A stretch of DNA of 64,000 bases from Quatrionicoccus australiensis (GTDB taxonomy: Bacteria; Pseudomonadota; Gammaproteobacteria; Burkholderiales; Rhodocyclaceae), in assembly GCF_020510425.1 (NCBI RefSeq), contig NZ_JAHBAH010000001.1, forward strand, positions 2,213,001 through 2,277,000. Reading direction: 5' to 3'. Every line of letters starts with the position of its first letter. The stretch's first letter is position 1. The translations under genes were made by a program, and so were the position numbers. The notes below the pieces were generated by a model. It made no database searches. It was given only the letters and a program-made list of their open reading frames with translations, and had not been told where the DNA came from. Shown here in pieces: positions 7,367 to 16,763 of this stretch.

Positions 7367-8523
7367 AAATCGCGATCATTCGTCAGCGCTACAACCCGTT
7401 CGGTGGTGCCGAACGTTTTGTTGAGCGTGCTCTCGGGGCCCTGGCCGCCGAGGGGGCGGAGGTCAGTCTGATTACCCGGAGTTGGGCTGGTGCTGTCCAG
7501 TCAGGCTTTCATCAGGTGAGTTGTGACCCGTCTTATTCCCGCCTGTTCGGCGGGCGCGTGGCGCGTGATCGCAGCTTTGCCCAGGCGGCCCGGTTCGCCA
7601 TGCAGCAAGGCGGCTATGACATTACCCAGTCACATGAACGGATCCCCGGCTGCATGATATTTCGCGCCGGTGATGGTGTGCATGCGGCCTGGCTGGCTCA
7701 CCGCTCCAGGGCTCTGGGCTGGCTGGGGCGTCTTGCGCAGCGCCTTTCCGGATACCACCGCTACGTGCTGACGGCCGAGCGGGAAATGTTCGCGCACCCC
7801 GCGTTGCAGGCGGTCATCTGCAATTCGACAATGGTTGCTGATGAAATTGCCCGTTTTTATGGCGTCGACCGTTGCAAACTGCATATCATCTACAACGGTG
7901 TCGATACGGCAGTTTTTCATCCCGGCCTCGCCGCCGAGTTCCGTGACAGCGTGCGCCGTGAGGCAGGAATTCCAGCCGATGCGCCTCTTTTGCTTTATGT
8001 CGGCAGCGGTTTCGAGCGCAAGGGCGTTCCCCGGTTGCTGCAGGCATTTGCGCAAATGCAGTGCCAGGATGCACATCTGGTGATCGTCGGCGCCGATCGC
8101 CGGCTCAAGGCCATGCGATCGCTGGCCGGCCGGCTTGGTCTGGCCAGCCGGGCACACTTTACCGGGCCGCTCATGGATGTGCGACCGTGGTATGGCGCGG
8201 CGGATGGCTTCGTCCTGCCGACGCTGTACGATCCCTGCCCGAATGCTGCACTCGAGGCCCTGGCCTGCGGTTTGCCTATCGTGACGTCGACGACCTGTGG
8301 TGCGAGCGACTGGGTGAGCTCCGGCGAAAATGGCTGGGTTGTCGATGCGCTGGCAGTGCCCGAACTGGCCAGGCGTCTTGACGATCTGGCCGGCCTGGCG
8401 GGAAATCCCGAGGCGCGTCAGGCAGCTCGCGCCGCAGCCGAGCCGCTGACCTTGCCGGCCATGACTGGACGTCTGCTCGCCCTCTACCATCAGCTCGGTG
8501 GCGAGCGGGCCGGGCGGTTATAA
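7363..8523 (+). CDS. Glycosyltransferase family 4 (WaaG-like)
   Basis: A 386-aa GT-B transferase. N-terminal KIAIIRQRYNPFGGAERFVERAL is the WaaG/GT4 glycine-rich acceptor-side loop; the C-terminal domain has YVGSGFERKGVPRLLQAF and the E-x7-E type motif (PTLYDPCPNAALEALACGLPIV). WaaG-like enzymes add the first hexose to the LPS core. The GTG start at 7363 overlaps the stop of the preceding GT9 gene, showing translational coupling. The region between its stop and msbA (175 bases) holds no gene I can support, only a small CGGCA/TGCCG hairpin near 8615-8629. Confidence 0.82.
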   Translation: MKIAIIRQRYNPFGGAERFVERALGALAAEGAEVSLITRSWAGAVQSGFHQVSCDPSYSRLFGGRVARDRSFAQAARFAMQQGGYDITQSHERIPGCMIFRAGDGVHAAWLAHRSRALGWLGRLAQRLSGYHRYVLTAEREMFAHPALQAVICNSTMVADEIARFYGVDRCKLHIIYNGVDTAVFHPGLAAEFRDSVRREAGIPADAPLLLYVGSGFERKGVPRLLQAFAQMQCQDAHLVIVGADRRLKAMRSLAGRLGLASRAHFTGPLMDVRPWYGAADGFVLPTLYDPCPNAALEALACGLPIVTSTTCGASDWVSSGENGWVVDALAVPELARRLDDLAGLAGNPEARQAARAAAEPLTLPAMTGRLLALYHQLGGERAGRL

Positions 8524-8698
8524 TGCGGCCTTTTCGTTGCTTCGTTCTGAATCACTCCGGCATGGCGTTCGCCGCTGACCCGGGGCAATTTGGCCTCGCT
8601 TGCGGGGTGAAATTCGGCAGAGCCTGCCGTTCCATCAGATTCGACAACCCTGCGCTCTTCATCGAGCCAAAAAACCGAACTGCGTGGCCTGGTCAAAT

Positions 8699-10492
8699 AT
8701 GAAAAATCCTGTTGTCTCCACAGAAAATAGCCGCGAGTTGTATCTGCGTCTGCTGCGCTACGTGCGTCCCTACTGGAAGATGTTGCTGCTCGGTCTGGCC
8801 ATGAGCGCGATTGCCGCTGCGATGGAGCCCTTTCTGCCGGCCTTGATGAAGCCACTGCTCGACAATGGCTTTGCCGCCAAGGGAACCGGCGAGTTTGGTG
8901 ACAGTTTGCTGACCTATTCGTATTGGGCCATTCCGTTGGTCATCGTCGCGGTCATGACCTTGCGCGGGGTGGTCACCTTCTGTGCCGGCTATGCCATGTC
9001 CTGGGTACAAACGCGCCTGATCAACGATATCCGGCAGGAGATGTTCAATCATCTGACTCGTCTGCCGATGGCTTTTTTTGAGCAAAACCCTTCGGCGAGA
9101 ACGATTACCCGGATTACCAGTGACGTAAACAGCATTGCAGCCGCGGCAACCACGGTTGGTGTGACGCTGATTCGCGAATCGTTGGCCATGCTCGGCTTGA
9201 TGGCGTGGCTGCTGTATCTGAACTGGCAACTAACCGTGGTTACCCTGACGGTGACCCCGTTCATTGCGTTTGTGACCAAGGTGATCGGCAAGCGGCTGCG
9301 GGTCTTGACCCGCTCGTCACAGAGTGGCGTGGCATTGATGACCCAGACCTTGCAGGAGGTCATCCTGTGCCAGAAGGTGCTCAAGATTTTTGGCGGAGAG
9401 GCGCAGGAAATAAAGCGTTTCAGCCGGGTCAACGGGATGATGGGCGGTTATGCCATGCGCAGTGCGATCGCAGCAGCAGCAGGAACGCCCTTGGTCCATT
9501 TCTTTGTTTCGATTGCGGTTGCCGTTGTGATTTACATGGCACTGTTGCAGTCGTCGCAAGGCGGGACGACGGTAGGCAGCTTCGTTTCCTTCATTACCGG
9601 CATGCTGATGCTGCTCGCTCCGATGAAGGCGCTTTCCGGTGTGGCACTTCCGTTGCAACGGGGTTTGGCGGCTGCCGAGAGCGTGTTCCACCTGCTTGAT
9701 ACGCCGCTTGAGGATGATCCGGGAACGCAGGTGCTGGGCCGTGCCCAGGGCAGGATTGATGTCCAGTCGGTATCGTTCAGCTATCCCGGTGCCGAGTCGG
9801 AGGCATTGTCCGCGTTCGACCTGTCGATTGCGCCGGGGCAAACCGTGGCGCTGGTTGGTGCCTCCGGTAGTGGCAAGACGACCCTGGCCAGTTTGCTGCC
9901 TTTGTTCCATTCGCCCAGTCAGGGGCGGATATTGATCGATGGCATCGATACAAACCAACTGACGCGAGTCAGCCTGCGTCACCAGTTCGCCATCGTTTCG
10001 CAAGAGACGTTGCTGTTCAATGATTCGGTAGCCGCCAACATTGCTTATGGCACGACCGCCAAGGCGACACAGGAGTCGATTGAGGCTGCGGCTGCGGCGG
10101 CCAATGCCCTTGAGTTCATCCGCGCCTTGCCCGATGGTTTCGATACCCCCATCGGCGAAAACGGCAACCGCCTGTCCGGCGGTCAGCGTCAACGCCTGGC
10201 CATTGCCCGGGCCATTCTCAAGGATGCTCCGATTCTGATTCTCGACGAGGCAACCTCCGCGCTCGATAACGAATCCGAGCGCTTGGTCCAGGAGGCGCTG
10301 GAGCGCCTGATGAAAAATCGCACGACCTTGATCATCGCGCACCGACTGTCGACGATCGAGCGGGCCGACCGGATTGTGGTGCTCGCCAAGGGCAGGAAGA
10401 TCGAGGAAGGTACGCATGCCGAACTGCTGGCCCTGGAAGGGTTTTATGCCCGCTTGCACCGCGTGCACCTTGCCGAGCAGAAGCAATTTTGA
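8699..10492 (+). CDS. msbA: Lipid A export permease/ATPase MsbA
   Basis: The 597-aa half transporter flips lipid A-core across the inner membrane. Residues about 20-320 are a six-helix ABC exporter domain; residues about 340-597 the ATPase with Walker A GASGSGKTTLAS, signature RLSGGQRQRLAIARAIL, Walker B ILILDEATSALD and the switch histidine in IIAHRLSTI. Length and order match MsbA (about 580-600 aa). ATG 8699 begins MKNPVVSTENSRELYLRLLRYV. The in-frame region upstream is non-coding in character. Presence inside a core-sugar transferase cluster agrees with the LPS role. The next gene starts inside its stop codon. Confidence 0.92.
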   Translation: MKNPVVSTENSRELYLRLLRYVRPYWKMLLLGLAMSAIAAAMEPFLPALMKPLLDNGFAAKGTGEFGDSLLTYSYWAIPLVIVAVMTLRGVVTFCAGYAMSWVQTRLINDIRQEMFNHLTRLPMAFFEQNPSARTITRITSDVNSIAAAATTVGVTLIRESLAMLGLMAWLLYLNWQLTVVTLTVTPFIAFVTKVIGKRLRVLTRSSQSGVALMTQTLQEVILCQKVLKIFGGEAQEIKRFSRVNGMMGGYAMRSAIAAAAGTPLVHFFVSIAVAVVIYMALLQSSQGGTTVGSFVSFITGMLMLLAPMKALSGVALPLQRGLAAAESVFHLLDTPLEDDPGTQVLGRAQGRIDVQSVSFSYPGAESEALSAFDLSIAPGQTVALVGASGSGKTTLASLLPLFHSPSQGRILIDGIDTNQLTRVSLRHQFAIVSQETLLFNDSVAANIAYGTTAKATQESIEAAAAAANALEFIRALPDGFDTPIGENGNRLSGGQRQRLAIARAILKDAPILILDEATSALDNESERLVQEALERLMKNRTTLIIAHRLSTIERADRIVVLAKGRKIEEGTHAELLALEGFYARLHRVHLAEQKQF

Positions 10493-11499
10493 ATACGGGC
10501 CACCTAGCCGTGTCGGATGATCCGCGGCACATCCTGGCGATCATTGTTACCCGCATCGGTGACTCCCTGCTGTGCACCCCGGCGCTTCGGGCGATCAGCG
10601 AGCGTTGGCCCGATGCCCGGATCACTGTTCTGGCACATGCGAAAAGGCGGGATGTCCTGGAAAACCTGCCTTTTGTCGATGAAGTTCTGAGTCTGAGTTG
10701 GCATACTGGGTTGTTGGCGCGCTGCTTGCCGGGGAGTCGTTACGATCTGGCCTTCGTTTTTGCAGATGACGCCAAACTGATTCGTATCGGCCTCGGCTTG
10801 GCGAAAAAAGTGATTGCCTTTGCCGGTCGCTCGCCAATCCGGCATTCCCGTTTGCAACTGGTGATCCAGCCGCCTGCGATTCCTGCCGTGCTGGCGCGTT
10901 TGTCCCTGGTCGAGTCGGTTGGGGCTGTGACGCAGGATCATCGGCTGGTGTATCAGCTCACGGCAGAGGAGCGAGCCTGGGCCGCTGCCTGGCGGGCCGC
11001 ATATCCGTCACCTCTGGTGGCTCTGCAACTGCACAGTTTTCCGACCAAGGCGCATCGCGATTGGCCGATTCGTCACTTTGTCCGGCTGATTGAATTGATC
11101 AGGGAAACCTACCCTGCGGCAACTTTCGTGATTACTGGCGACGCGATTGCCCGGCCTTCCGCGCTGGCGCTAGGCGAGCGTTTCGGTGCGTGCGTACTCT
11201 GTGTTGCCGGAGACTTGAGTTTGCGGCAGACCGCAGCTCTGCTGTCCACCGTCGATCTCTATGTGGGAGTCGATACGGGGCCGACGCATCTGGCTGGTGC
11301 GCTCGGTGTTCCGATGGTTGGCCTTTACCATGCCGCCTATCCCGGATGTAATCTGGCACCATTGCAGCATCCCCGATGCCGCTTCATCGAGCACCCGGCG
11401 ACCGGTACGGCACAGGCCGCCGAGGCTGATATGGCTGATATTTCTCCCGAACAGGTGTGGGCTGCGGCCCACGAATTGTTGTCCGTAAAATTCCAATGA
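10489..11499 (+). CDS. Glycosyltransferase family 9
   Basis: A second GT9 protein, 336 aa from a TTG that overlaps the msbA stop (GTG 10510 is an alternative start). It shows the family pattern IIVTRIGDSLLCTPALRAISERWPDA at the N-terminus, LHSFPTKAHRDWP for the nucleotide-sugar site and VDLYVGVDTGPTHLAGALGVPMVGLY near the C-terminus. It is likely a heptosyl- or related transferase for the LPS core. The exact sugar and acceptor cannot be read from the sequence. Confidence 0.78.
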   Translation: MNTGHLAVSDDPRHILAIIVTRIGDSLLCTPALRAISERWPDARITVLAHAKRRDVLENLPFVDEVLSLSWHTGLLARCLPGSRYDLAFVFADDAKLIRIGLGLAKKVIAFAGRSPIRHSRLQLVIQPPAIPAVLARLSLVESVGAVTQDHRLVYQLTAEERAWAAAWRAAYPSPLVALQLHSFPTKAHRDWPIRHFVRLIELIRETYPAATFVITGDAIARPSALALGERFGACVLCVAGDLSLRQTAALLSTVDLYVGVDTGPTHLAGALGVPMVGLYHAAYPGCNLAPLQHPRCRFIEHPATGTAQAAEADMADISPEQVWAAAHELLSVKFQ

Positions 11500-12638
11500 G
11501 CGAACGCCTTCTTCACATCGTGCATACCGAATCTTCCTGTGGCTGGGGGGGGCAGGAAATTCGCGTGCTGACCGAGGCCAAGGGCATGATCGGGCGTGGG
11601 CATCGGGTGACCCTGGTGGCACCTGCCGAGTCGCGTATTGCTCAGGCTGCGCCGGCCATGGGTATCCCGGTTGTCACCTTGCCGATTGCTCGCAAGCGCT
11701 TGCCGGCCTTGTGGGCCATGTTGAAGTGGCTGTTGCGCGAAGGCCGCGGAATCGATGTGATCAACTCGCACAGTTCCACGGATTCCTGGTTGGTTGCACT
11801 GGCCTGCACGCTGCTGCCGGACGCTCCGCCGATCGTGCGGACCCGTCACGTTTCATCCCCAGTCAACACGAGTGCCCAGACGCGCTGGCTCTATCAGCGT
11901 GCAGTTGCCCATGTGGTGACGACGGGCGAAGCCTTACGCCAGCAGTTGCAACGCGACAATGGTTTTCGTGCAGATTCGATGACCTCGGTGCCAACCGGGA
12001 TTGATCTGGCCCGGTTTACGCCTTTGCCTGCCGATCAGGTGAAAGCCGCGCATCGCGCGATGCTTGGTTTGCCGGCAGGGCCTGTTCTGGGGATTCTCGC
12101 CACCCTGCGAAACTGGAAGGGGCATGCCTATCTGCTTGATGCCTTTGCCAGTCTGGCCAGTGATTTTCCTGAATGGAGCCTGCTGGTTGTCGGCGACGGG
12201 CCGCAACGCAAGAATCTTGAGGCGCAGGCGGCTCGTCTGGCGTTGAGCGAACGGGTCCGTTTTGTCGGCAATCGTGACGATCCGGAGCAATGGTTCAAAG
12301 CGATGGACATCTTTGTCTTGCCGTCCTATGGCGACGAAGGCGTACCACAGTCGATCATGCAGGCCATGGCCAGCGCTCTGCCGGTGATCAGCACGCCGGT
12401 GGGGGCGATCCCGGAGGTGGTGGAGCCGGACCTTACCGGTTTGCTGGTTGCTACCCGTGATAGTTTGGCCATTGCCGCAGCGTTGCGGTGTCTGATGTGC
12501 GACGAGCGCTTGCGCGAAGGATTGGGGCAGACGGGGCGGACGCGTGCCCAGGCGCGTTTCGGGATCGACAATATGCTCGATCGCATGGAAACCATTTTCC
12601 GGGCTCATGCCCGTGTGCCAAGCTCATGTGCGGTATAG
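11496..12638 (+). CDS. Glycosyltransferase family 4
   Basis: A 380-aa GT4 enzyme. The N-terminal domain carries HTESSCGWGGQEIRVLTEAKGM (the GGQE variant of the GG-acceptor loop) and the C-terminal domain ILATLRNWKGHAYLLDAF, LLVVGDGPQRKNLE and the donor motif LPSYGDEGVPQSIMQAMASALPVI. The ATG at 11496 overlaps the previous stop (ATGA), and its own end overlaps the following amidotransferase start by 13 bases, so the cluster is read as one tight operon. It is a retaining transferase by family; the sugar is unknown. Confidence 0.8.
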   Translation: MSERLLHIVHTESSCGWGGQEIRVLTEAKGMIGRGHRVTLVAPAESRIAQAAPAMGIPVVTLPIARKRLPALWAMLKWLLREGRGIDVINSHSSTDSWLVALACTLLPDAPPIVRTRHVSSPVNTSAQTRWLYQRAVAHVVTTGEALRQQLQRDNGFRADSMTSVPTGIDLARFTPLPADQVKAAHRAMLGLPAGPVLGILATLRNWKGHAYLLDAFASLASDFPEWSLLVVGDGPQRKNLEAQAARLALSERVRFVGNRDDPEQWFKAMDIFVLPSYGDEGVPQSIMQAMASALPVISTPVGAIPEVVEPDLTGLLVATRDSLAIAAALRCLMCDERLREGLGQTGRTRAQARFGIDNMLDRMETIFRAHARVPSSCAV

Positions 12639-14470
12639 GCGGCTTCTTCTCCAGCGTGGCGAGCCCCGCTGCGACGGCGCAGGCGATGCTCGCGGCGCTC
12701 GCTGCCCGGGGGCCGGATGCCAGCCACGTCCGTTATTTTGCGGATGCCGGTGCGGTGTCGCATACGCCAAGCCAGCATGCCCTATTGCACGCCCGGTTGT
12801 CGATCATCGATCCCCGGCCTATTGCCGATCAGCCGATGGGCAGCGAGGATGGTCGTTACTGGCTTTGCTACAACGGCGAAGTCTATGACTGGGAGGGCGA
12901 CGCGCGTTCTCTCGCGGCGACACAGCCTTTCCGTTCCCGCTCCGACACCGAATACATTCTCAGGGGAGCACAGGCCTGGGGGGTCGAGTCCTTACTGAAA
13001 AAACTGACCGGGATGTTCGCCTTTGCCCTGGTTGACTGGCAGCGGCGGGAACTGGTCCTGGTCAGGGATCGTTTTGGCAAGAAGCCGCTCCTGTGGTGGA
13101 GTAACGGTCAGTCGTTTGCCTTTGCCTCAACCTTGCGCGGCATATTGCCGGCTTTGCCGCCAGCGGCGCGCAAGCTCTCCAGCAAAGGCATTGATGCCTA
13201 TCTGGCGCACCGCTATATACCGGCGCCGTTGAGTGTCGTCGACGGCGTACAGCGGCTGCCGGCCGGACACATGCTGCGCTGGTCGCTTGATGGTGGTCCG
13301 GCTACCGTTTCCCGTTGGTATCCGGCTTCTGGAGAGGAGGAGGTCGGTACCGACTGGCTGGCGGCGCTGGATACGGCAATTCGCGAGCGCTGCGTTGCTG
13401 ATCGGCCGGTTGGCTTGTTCCTTTCCGGCGGTATCGACTCAAGCGTGATTGCGAATCGTCTGGTTGCCCAGGGGCAGCATTTCCAGGCGTTCACCGCATC
13501 ATTTCCCGGTAGTGAATTCGATGAAACGGCATTTGCTGCCGCCTTGAGCAAGCGCTTGGGCTTGCCGCATCACCCGGTCGTTGTTCCCGACAGTATTCGC
13601 GATGATTTTCCTGCCATCGTTGCTGCCATGGATGAGCCGTTTGCCGACCCGTCGTCCATTCCGCTCTGGTATCTGGCACGGGAAACGACGCAGCATGTAA
13701 AAGTCGTTCTCGGGGGCGATGGCGGTGATGAACTGCTGGCCGGTTACAAACGCTACCGCAAGCATTTGCGCAGTGCCGCCCGCGGCGATTTTTGCTGGCC
13801 GCAACAGCGGATTGCGGCACAGGCCCGTCCGACCAAATGGCAACGTCTGCGCGAGGAAATCGGCATGCCCTGGGCGGCTGCCTACAGTTTGCGTTTTTCC
13901 GGGATGTCCCTGGGGCAGCGCCGGTTTCTGCAGCCGAATCTGGACTTGCCTGTCACCTACTGGGCGGCGCCAACACCGCTTGTTCCTGCCGCAAGAGCAC
14001 CGCTGGAACAGTTGCTGGCCATTGATCAGGCCAATTATTTGCCGGAGTACATCCTGCGCAAGGGAGATCTGACCACGATGGCACACGGTCTTGAGCTGCG
14101 TGCGCCATTGCTCGATCATCATTTTGCTGCTGCAGTCAGGGCTCAGCCGCCCGCCATCCGGTTTACCGAGCCGCCCAAGGCCATGCTTGCCGCAGCCTTG
14201 CCTGCCGATCTGGCTGCAACGCTTTTCCATGGCAAGAAACGCGGTTTCAATCCACCGCTCTCGATGTGGTTGCAGAAAGACCTGCTCGAGCGTTACGACG
14301 GACTCGGGCAGCGCCTCGAAGAGGCTAGCGCGGGACAGTTGCTGGCGGGGCAGATTGATGCATTTGTCGGTTTGTATCGCAGCGGCTGCAATGATCTGGC
14401 AGAAAACATCCTGCAATTGTTGATGCTGGACGAGTCGCTTCGCCAGCTAAGGGCATTCGGGGTCCAATGA
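12626..14470 (+). CDS. Asparagine synthase-like glutamine amidotransferase (first copy)
   Basis: A 614-aa class II glutamine amidotransferase: Cys2 of MCGIGGFF is the N-terminal nucleophile after Met removal, with CYNGEVYD and RSDTEYIL of the glutaminase domain. The C-terminal synthetase domain has the ATP PP-loop FLSGGIDSS and GGDGGDELLAGYKRY. The product could be asparagine, but within glycan clusters such enzymes (for example WbpS-type) are proposed to amidate uronic acids, and that is the better guess here. The ATG at 12626 leaves Cys exactly at position 2, which decides the start. A second, clearly different copy lies 2.3 kb downstream. Confidence 0.85.
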   Translation: MCGIGGFFSSVASPAATAQAMLAALAARGPDASHVRYFADAGAVSHTPSQHALLHARLSIIDPRPIADQPMGSEDGRYWLCYNGEVYDWEGDARSLAATQPFRSRSDTEYILRGAQAWGVESLLKKLTGMFAFALVDWQRRELVLVRDRFGKKPLLWWSNGQSFAFASTLRGILPALPPAARKLSSKGIDAYLAHRYIPAPLSVVDGVQRLPAGHMLRWSLDGGPATVSRWYPASGEEEVGTDWLAALDTAIRERCVADRPVGLFLSGGIDSSVIANRLVAQGQHFQAFTASFPGSEFDETAFAAALSKRLGLPHHPVVVPDSIRDDFPAIVAAMDEPFADPSSIPLWYLARETTQHVKVVLGGDGGDELLAGYKRYRKHLRSAARGDFCWPQQRIAAQARPTKWQRLREEIGMPWAAAYSLRFSGMSLGQRRFLQPNLDLPVTYWAAPTPLVPAARAPLEQLLAIDQANYLPEYILRKGDLTTMAHGLELRAPLLDHHFAAAVRAQPPAIRFTEPPKAMLAAALPADLAATLFHGKKRGFNPPLSMWLQKDLLERYDGLGQRLEEASAGQLLAGQIDAFVGLYRSGCNDLAENILQLLMLDESLRQLRAFGVQ

Positions 14471-15582
14471 AAATTGCATTTGTTGACGTGACGGTGACCG
14501 TCAGTTTCGGTGGTATCCAGACCGCAGTCTGGGAGCTTGCCAGGACTTTGCATGATCTGGGGCATGAGGTCTCGGTTTTCGGTGGCGAAGGCGAGATCAG
14601 GCCGGATTTGGGCGGGCGCAACATTCCCGTTCGTACCTTCCCGTTCACGCCGCGGGAAAAGGCACTCGACCTGGGCAGCCGTTTCCGTCGTTTCTGGGAG
14701 CGCTGGACCTTCGCTCGCCATGTCCGGCCGGAAATCATCGCCGGAGATTTTGATTGGGTAATCATTACCAAACCCTTCGATTTTTTCTGGCCATACCGGA
14801 TGCCGGCCGGTTCCCGCACGCGTTTTGCATTTCGCAGTGGCGGTACCGATTTCATTCTTGGTGATCGCAAACTGGCCAAGGGGATCAGTGCCTGGTTTGC
14901 CAACAGCCACTTCAATGCCTGGCAGATCAAGAGTCGTTACGGACGTTATCCGACCGTGATCTACAACGGTGTGGATCTGGAGTCTTTCGGTCCGCATCGG
15001 CGCGACGAGGCCTTGCGCGAGCGTATCGGACTTGCTGCCGGCGAAGTCGCCTGCATGTTTGCCGGGCGCCTGGTTGGCTGGAAAGGCGTTTCGGTCACCT
15101 TGCAGGCCTTGGCGATATTGGTCAGGGAAGGTTTGCCGGTTCGTTTCGTCCTGATTGGTGACGGGCCGGAGCGCGAGCCATTGCTGTGTCAGGCAAACGC
15201 GCTTGGCCTGGAGGGGCGGCTGCTGATGCAGGGTGCCAAGGGGCACGGAGAATTGCCCGTGTGGTGGGCGAGTGCCGATATCGGCGTGTTCTCCAGCATC
15301 GGTGACGAGGGATTCAGCAACAGTATCGCCGAAGCGATGGCGAGTGGGCTGCCGGTGGTGGCCACGGCATTCAGTGGTAATCCGGAAACGGTTGGCAATG
15401 AAGGCAGTTGCGGTCTGCTGGTCCAGCCCGGCGATCCTGAGGCGCTGGCCGAAGCGTTGCGTCCCTTGATTCTCGACCGCGTTCTGCGGGAGAAGCTCGG
15501 CAAGGCGGCACGCCAGCGTATTGCGACCCAATTTACCTGGGAGAAGGTTGCCCAGCGTTTGCTCTCCGGACTGAAGCCCTGA
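14467..15582 (+). CDS. Glycosyltransferase family 4
   Basis: A 371-aa GT4 enzyme with FVDVTVTVSFGGIQTAVWELA at the N-terminus, VIYNGVDLESFGPHRRDE linking the domains, FAGRLVGWKGVSVTLQAL, LIGDGPEREPL and the donor motif FSSIGDEGFSNSIAEAMASGLPVVA. The start overlaps the amidotransferase stop (ATGA). The second domain is the UDP- or GDP-sugar-binding half. It probably extends the outer core oligosaccharide; donor and linkage are unknown. Confidence 0.82.
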   Translation: MKIAFVDVTVTVSFGGIQTAVWELARTLHDLGHEVSVFGGEGEIRPDLGGRNIPVRTFPFTPREKALDLGSRFRRFWERWTFARHVRPEIIAGDFDWVIITKPFDFFWPYRMPAGSRTRFAFRSGGTDFILGDRKLAKGISAWFANSHFNAWQIKSRYGRYPTVIYNGVDLESFGPHRRDEALRERIGLAAGEVACMFAGRLVGWKGVSVTLQALAILVREGLPVRFVLIGDGPEREPLLCQANALGLEGRLLMQGAKGHGELPVWWASADIGVFSSIGDEGFSNSIAEAMASGLPVVATAFSGNPETVGNEGSCGLLVQPGDPEALAEALRPLILDRVLREKLGKAARQRIATQFTWEKVAQRLLSGLKP

Positions 15583-15584
15583 GC

Positions 15585-16763
15585 ATGCATATCGTCTATA
15601 TCGATCCGCATGCAGTCCCCGATACCTGCCCCGAGGCCATGCAGATACTGCAAACGGTCGATGGCATGGCGCAAACCGGCATCAGCGTCACGCTGGTGAC
15701 GCCGCCGGTGCGCACCAGAACGGTGGCTGAAGACATTCTCGGGCGCCCGCTTCACCCCGGTGTTCGCTTGCTGCCGCTGGATGATCTGCGGGATCGCTGG
15801 TGGTATCCCGCTCGCTCCGGCAAACACTTTTATCGCCAGGCGCGGCACCTGGTAAGTGGACTCAAGGGCGTGGATGGTCTGCTGGTGCGCAATCTGAAAC
15901 TGGCCGAAGCGCTCCTCTCCGTAAAAAATCGGCCGCCGATGGTGTTCGAGACGCATGAAATTTTCGCCCGCACCTTTGCCGAAGAGCGGCCGCATCCATC
16001 CTGGAAGGAGCGGCGCAAGCTTGCCGCCCTGCGGCGCCGCGAGCATGCAATCTATGCCGGCAGCGAGGGCGTCGCCGCGCTGACTCAATGGTTGGTCGAT
16101 GATCTTCGCGAGGAGTACGGAGTGAATACCCCGATGCGGGTTGTGCCGGATGGCGTCGATCTATCTGCTGCAGAAAATGCCGTTTTTTCACCGTCGACCG
16201 ATGGCGGACCGGCACGTTTGCTCTATCTGGGCAGCCTGCATCCGTGGAAGGGAGTGGATTGCCTTCTCGACGCTTTGCCCGCTATTGAGCATGCCTGGTT
16301 GATCATTGCCGGGGGGCCCGCGCAGCGGATTGCCGAACTCAAGGCACAGGCCGAGATGCTCGGTGTGGCTGGTCGGGTTGTATTCATGGGCGAAGTCCCT
16401 CCTGCCCGGCGCTTCGAAGTCATCGCCGGGGCGGATATCTGCATGCTGCCGCTGACCAACACCGCGATAGGTAGCCGTTACACCTCGCCACTCAAGCTTT
16501 TCGAGTATATGGCCATGGGCAAGCCGGTGGTTGCCGCCGATGTGCCTGCGTTGCGCAGCGTGATTGTTTCTGGTGAAAACGGGATCCTGACCCCGGTGGA
16601 TAATCCAGCACAACTGGCGGCCGCCGTGAATCGACTGTTGCAGTCACCCGCCCAATTGAAGGTTCTGGGCGAGGCGGCAAGGATGAGTGCGCAGGACTAC
16701 AGCTGGGAGGCCAGGGCGTATCTGTTGGCCGGCTTTTTCACCGAATTGAAAGGACGTCGCTGA
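15585..16763 (+). CDS. Glycosyltransferase family 4
   Basis: A 392-aa transferase-like protein starting MHIVYIDPHAVPDTCPEAMQ. The N-terminal domain lacks the usual glycine-rich acceptor loop, but the C-terminal half is a good GT4 domain: VPDGVDLSAAEN, LYLGSLHPWKGVDCLLDALP, IIAGGPAQRIAEL and GSRYTSPLKLFEYMAMGKPVVAADVPALRSVI. Its last base is the first base of the next gene start (TGATG). The different N-terminus suggests a different acceptor from the other GT4 enzymes of the cluster. Confidence 0.78.
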   Translation: MHIVYIDPHAVPDTCPEAMQILQTVDGMAQTGISVTLVTPPVRTRTVAEDILGRPLHPGVRLLPLDDLRDRWWYPARSGKHFYRQARHLVSGLKGVDGLLVRNLKLAEALLSVKNRPPMVFETHEIFARTFAEERPHPSWKERRKLAALRRREHAIYAGSEGVAALTQWLVDDLREEYGVNTPMRVVPDGVDLSAAENAVFSPSTDGGPARLLYLGSLHPWKGVDCLLDALPAIEHAWLIIAGGPAQRIAELKAQAEMLGVAGRVVFMGEVPPARRFEVIAGADICMLPLTNTAIGSRYTSPLKLFEYMAMGKPVVAADVPALRSVIVSGENGILTPVDNPAQLAAAVNRLLQSPAQLKVLGEAARMSAQDYSWEARAYLLAGFFTELKGRR